Position numbers and translations under genes: made by a program. The notes below the pieces were generated by a model that saw only the letters and a list, made by a program, of their open reading frames with translations, had not been told where the DNA came from and searched no databases. Below, one piece after another: positions 5,645 to 5,961 of a stretch of 5,961 nt of DNA. The stretch is from an uncultured Brachyspira sp. (GTDB lineage Bacteria; Spirochaetota; Brachyspiria; Brachyspirales; Brachyspiraceae). Position 1 is the first letter of the stretch. The number at the start of each line of letters is the position of its first letter. Location: contig CAKVCG010000108.1 in NCBI GenBank assembly GCA_934725525.1, positions 1-5,961 of the forward strand, read 5' to 3'.

Positions 5645-5663
5645 ATTTATTTGTAAAATAAAT
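5645..5663. repeat. Short A/T inverted repeat after the secreted-protein gene
   Basis: ATTTATTT and AAATAAAT pair perfectly over 8 bp around a GTA loop, about 50 bp after the stop at 5596. It has no G+C, so it is at best a weak terminator; the G+C-rich hairpin at 5707-5724 may be the real barrier for both strands. Confidence 0.25.
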
Positions 5664-5700
5664 TATTATATCTATTATTTTTTATTATATTCTATAATGC

Positions 5701-5724
5701 AAAAATACCTCGCTCATGCGAGGT
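5701..5724 (-). terminator. Rho-independent terminator of the tRNA-Asn transcript
   Basis: On the minus strand the stem ACCTCGC/GCGAGGT (7 bp, mostly G-C) with an ATGA loop is followed by ATTTTT. It begins seven bases after the tRNA 3' end. It is the only G+C-rich hairpin with a T run in the window. Read from the plus strand, the same stem is followed by TTATAT, so it may also stop transcripts coming from the secreted-protein gene. Confidence 0.85.
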
Positions 5725-5731
5725 TTATATG

Positions 5732-5804
5732 CTCCGAGAACAGGGCTCGAACCTGCGACCCGGTGATTAACAGTCACCTGCTCTACCGACTGAGCTATCT
5801 CGGA
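5732..5804 (-). tRNA. tRNA-Asn (anticodon GTT)
   Basis: The 73-base cloverleaf is complete. The acceptor stem TCCGAGA/TCTCGGA pairs over 7 bp. The D arm is GCTC/GAGC with loop AGTCGGTA. The anticodon arm GGTGA/TCACC carries loop CTGTTAA with anticodon GTT (5769-5771). The T arm is GCAGG/CCTGT with loop TTCGAGC. The discriminator base is G. The genome reads CAT after the discriminator, so CCA is not encoded and must be added after transcription. The GTT anticodon reads both AAC and AAT codons. It has its own strong promoter and terminator, so it appears to be a single-gene unit. Confidence 0.97.
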
Positions 5805-5822
5805 ATGTTTCTAATTAATTAA

Positions 5823-5846
5823 TCATTTAATTATTCATTTAATTAT
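5823..5846. repeat. Exact 12-bp tandem duplication in the tRNA-Asn leader
   Basis: TCATTTAATTAT occurs twice back to back (5823-5834 and 5835-5846). It lies between the promoter -10 and the mature tRNA, so it falls in the 5' leader that RNase P removes. Confidence 0.75.
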
Positions 5847-5853
5847 TGAATTT

Positions 5854-5881
5854 ATTATAACATATTAAAAAAAAATGTCAA
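5854..5881 (-). promoter_or_regulatory. Consensus promoter of tRNA-Asn
   Basis: On the minus strand a perfect TTGACA (5876-5881) is followed after 16 bp by a perfect TATAAT (5854-5859), with TG one base upstream making an extended -10 (TGtTATAAT). The spacer includes nine consecutive T (A on the plus strand, 5867-5875). Transcription should begin near 5847, about 43 bases before the tRNA. The -35 lies ten bases after the stop codon of the phosphatase gene. Confidence 0.88.
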
Positions 5882-5890
5882 CTCCTTATT

Positions 5891-5961
5891 TTATAAAAAT
5901 TTAGCTATTAAAAGCGTTATATCGTCAAATTGCGGAGCGTCCGCTCTAAAATAAACGGTTT
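5891..5961 (-). CDS. C-terminus of a SpoIIE/RsbU-type PP2C phosphatase, cut by the right edge
   Basis: The last 22 codons before a TAA are visible: TVYFRADAPQ, then FDDITLLIAKFL. The DDITLL string close to the C-terminus is the hallmark ending of SpoIIE/RsbU-family protein serine phosphatases; its Asp residues help bind the catalytic metal ions. Such proteins dephosphorylate anti-anti-sigma factors or act as output domains behind sensor regions; spirochaetes carry many. The sensor part, if any, lies outside the window. No terminator follows the stop; the tRNA-Asn promoter begins ten bases later, and the shared terminator at 5701-5724 may end both transcripts. The identification rests on one motif but that motif is distinctive. 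Confidence 0.72.
   Translation of the reverse strand, partial: TVYFRADAPQFDDITLLIAKFL

Noticed and set aside
1..5961. CRISPR array, insertion sequence, prophage or toxin-antitoxin system
   Set aside because: No regularly spaced repeats, transposase motifs, terminal inverted repeats, integrase or phage gene, nor a toxin-antitoxin-like gene pair were seen; the tRNA shows no duplicated 3' end that would mark an attachment site within the window.

Overview
The window looks like a chromosomal segment of an AT-rich spirochaete, most likely Brachyspira. This is inferred from the very low GC, the A/T-rich codon choice, the rplI-dnaB pairing and the style of the hypothetical proteins. I ran no database comparison, so the genus is a judgement, not a measurement. 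I see no insertion sequence, phage gene, CRISPR array or replication origin; it reads as core genome with lineage-specific hypothetical genes.

Left part, minus strand (1-3020): one apparent operon reads right to left. A near-consensus promoter (TTGATA, 17 bp, TGaTATAAT; 2992-3020) precedes rplI (ribosomal protein L9 with an acidic tail), dnaB (replicative helicase, 20 bp later) and an MlaE-type lipid-transport permease (11 bp later). About 100 bp further on, the first 21 codons of a lipoprotein run off the left edge (1-64).

Centre, plus strand (3073-4814): a divergent promoter drives a 123-residue charged protein. It is followed, in the same reading frame after a single stop, by a 238-residue protein with an N-terminal membrane anchor, a coiled coil, a very Asn/Lys/Glu-rich linker and a C-terminal helix-turn-helix-like motif. 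That architecture resembles the SwrB/YlxL and DUF2802 type of motility-linked proteins. Next comes a six-helix HdeD/DUF308 membrane protein built of three internal repeats.

Right part (4815-5961): an A/T-only hairpin separates hdeD from a secreted protein of unknown function (4991-5596). On the minus strand beyond it lie a tRNA-Asn(GTT) gene with a fully consensus extended -10 promoter and a G+C-rich terminator, and the last 22 codons of a SpoIIE/RsbU-type PP2C phosphatase cut by the right edge.

The best leads for something undescribed are the 3140-4237 gene pair, the truncated lipoprotein beside the MlaE permease, and the T9 tract inside the tRNA-Asn promoter spacer. None is proven to be a new system from sequence alone.
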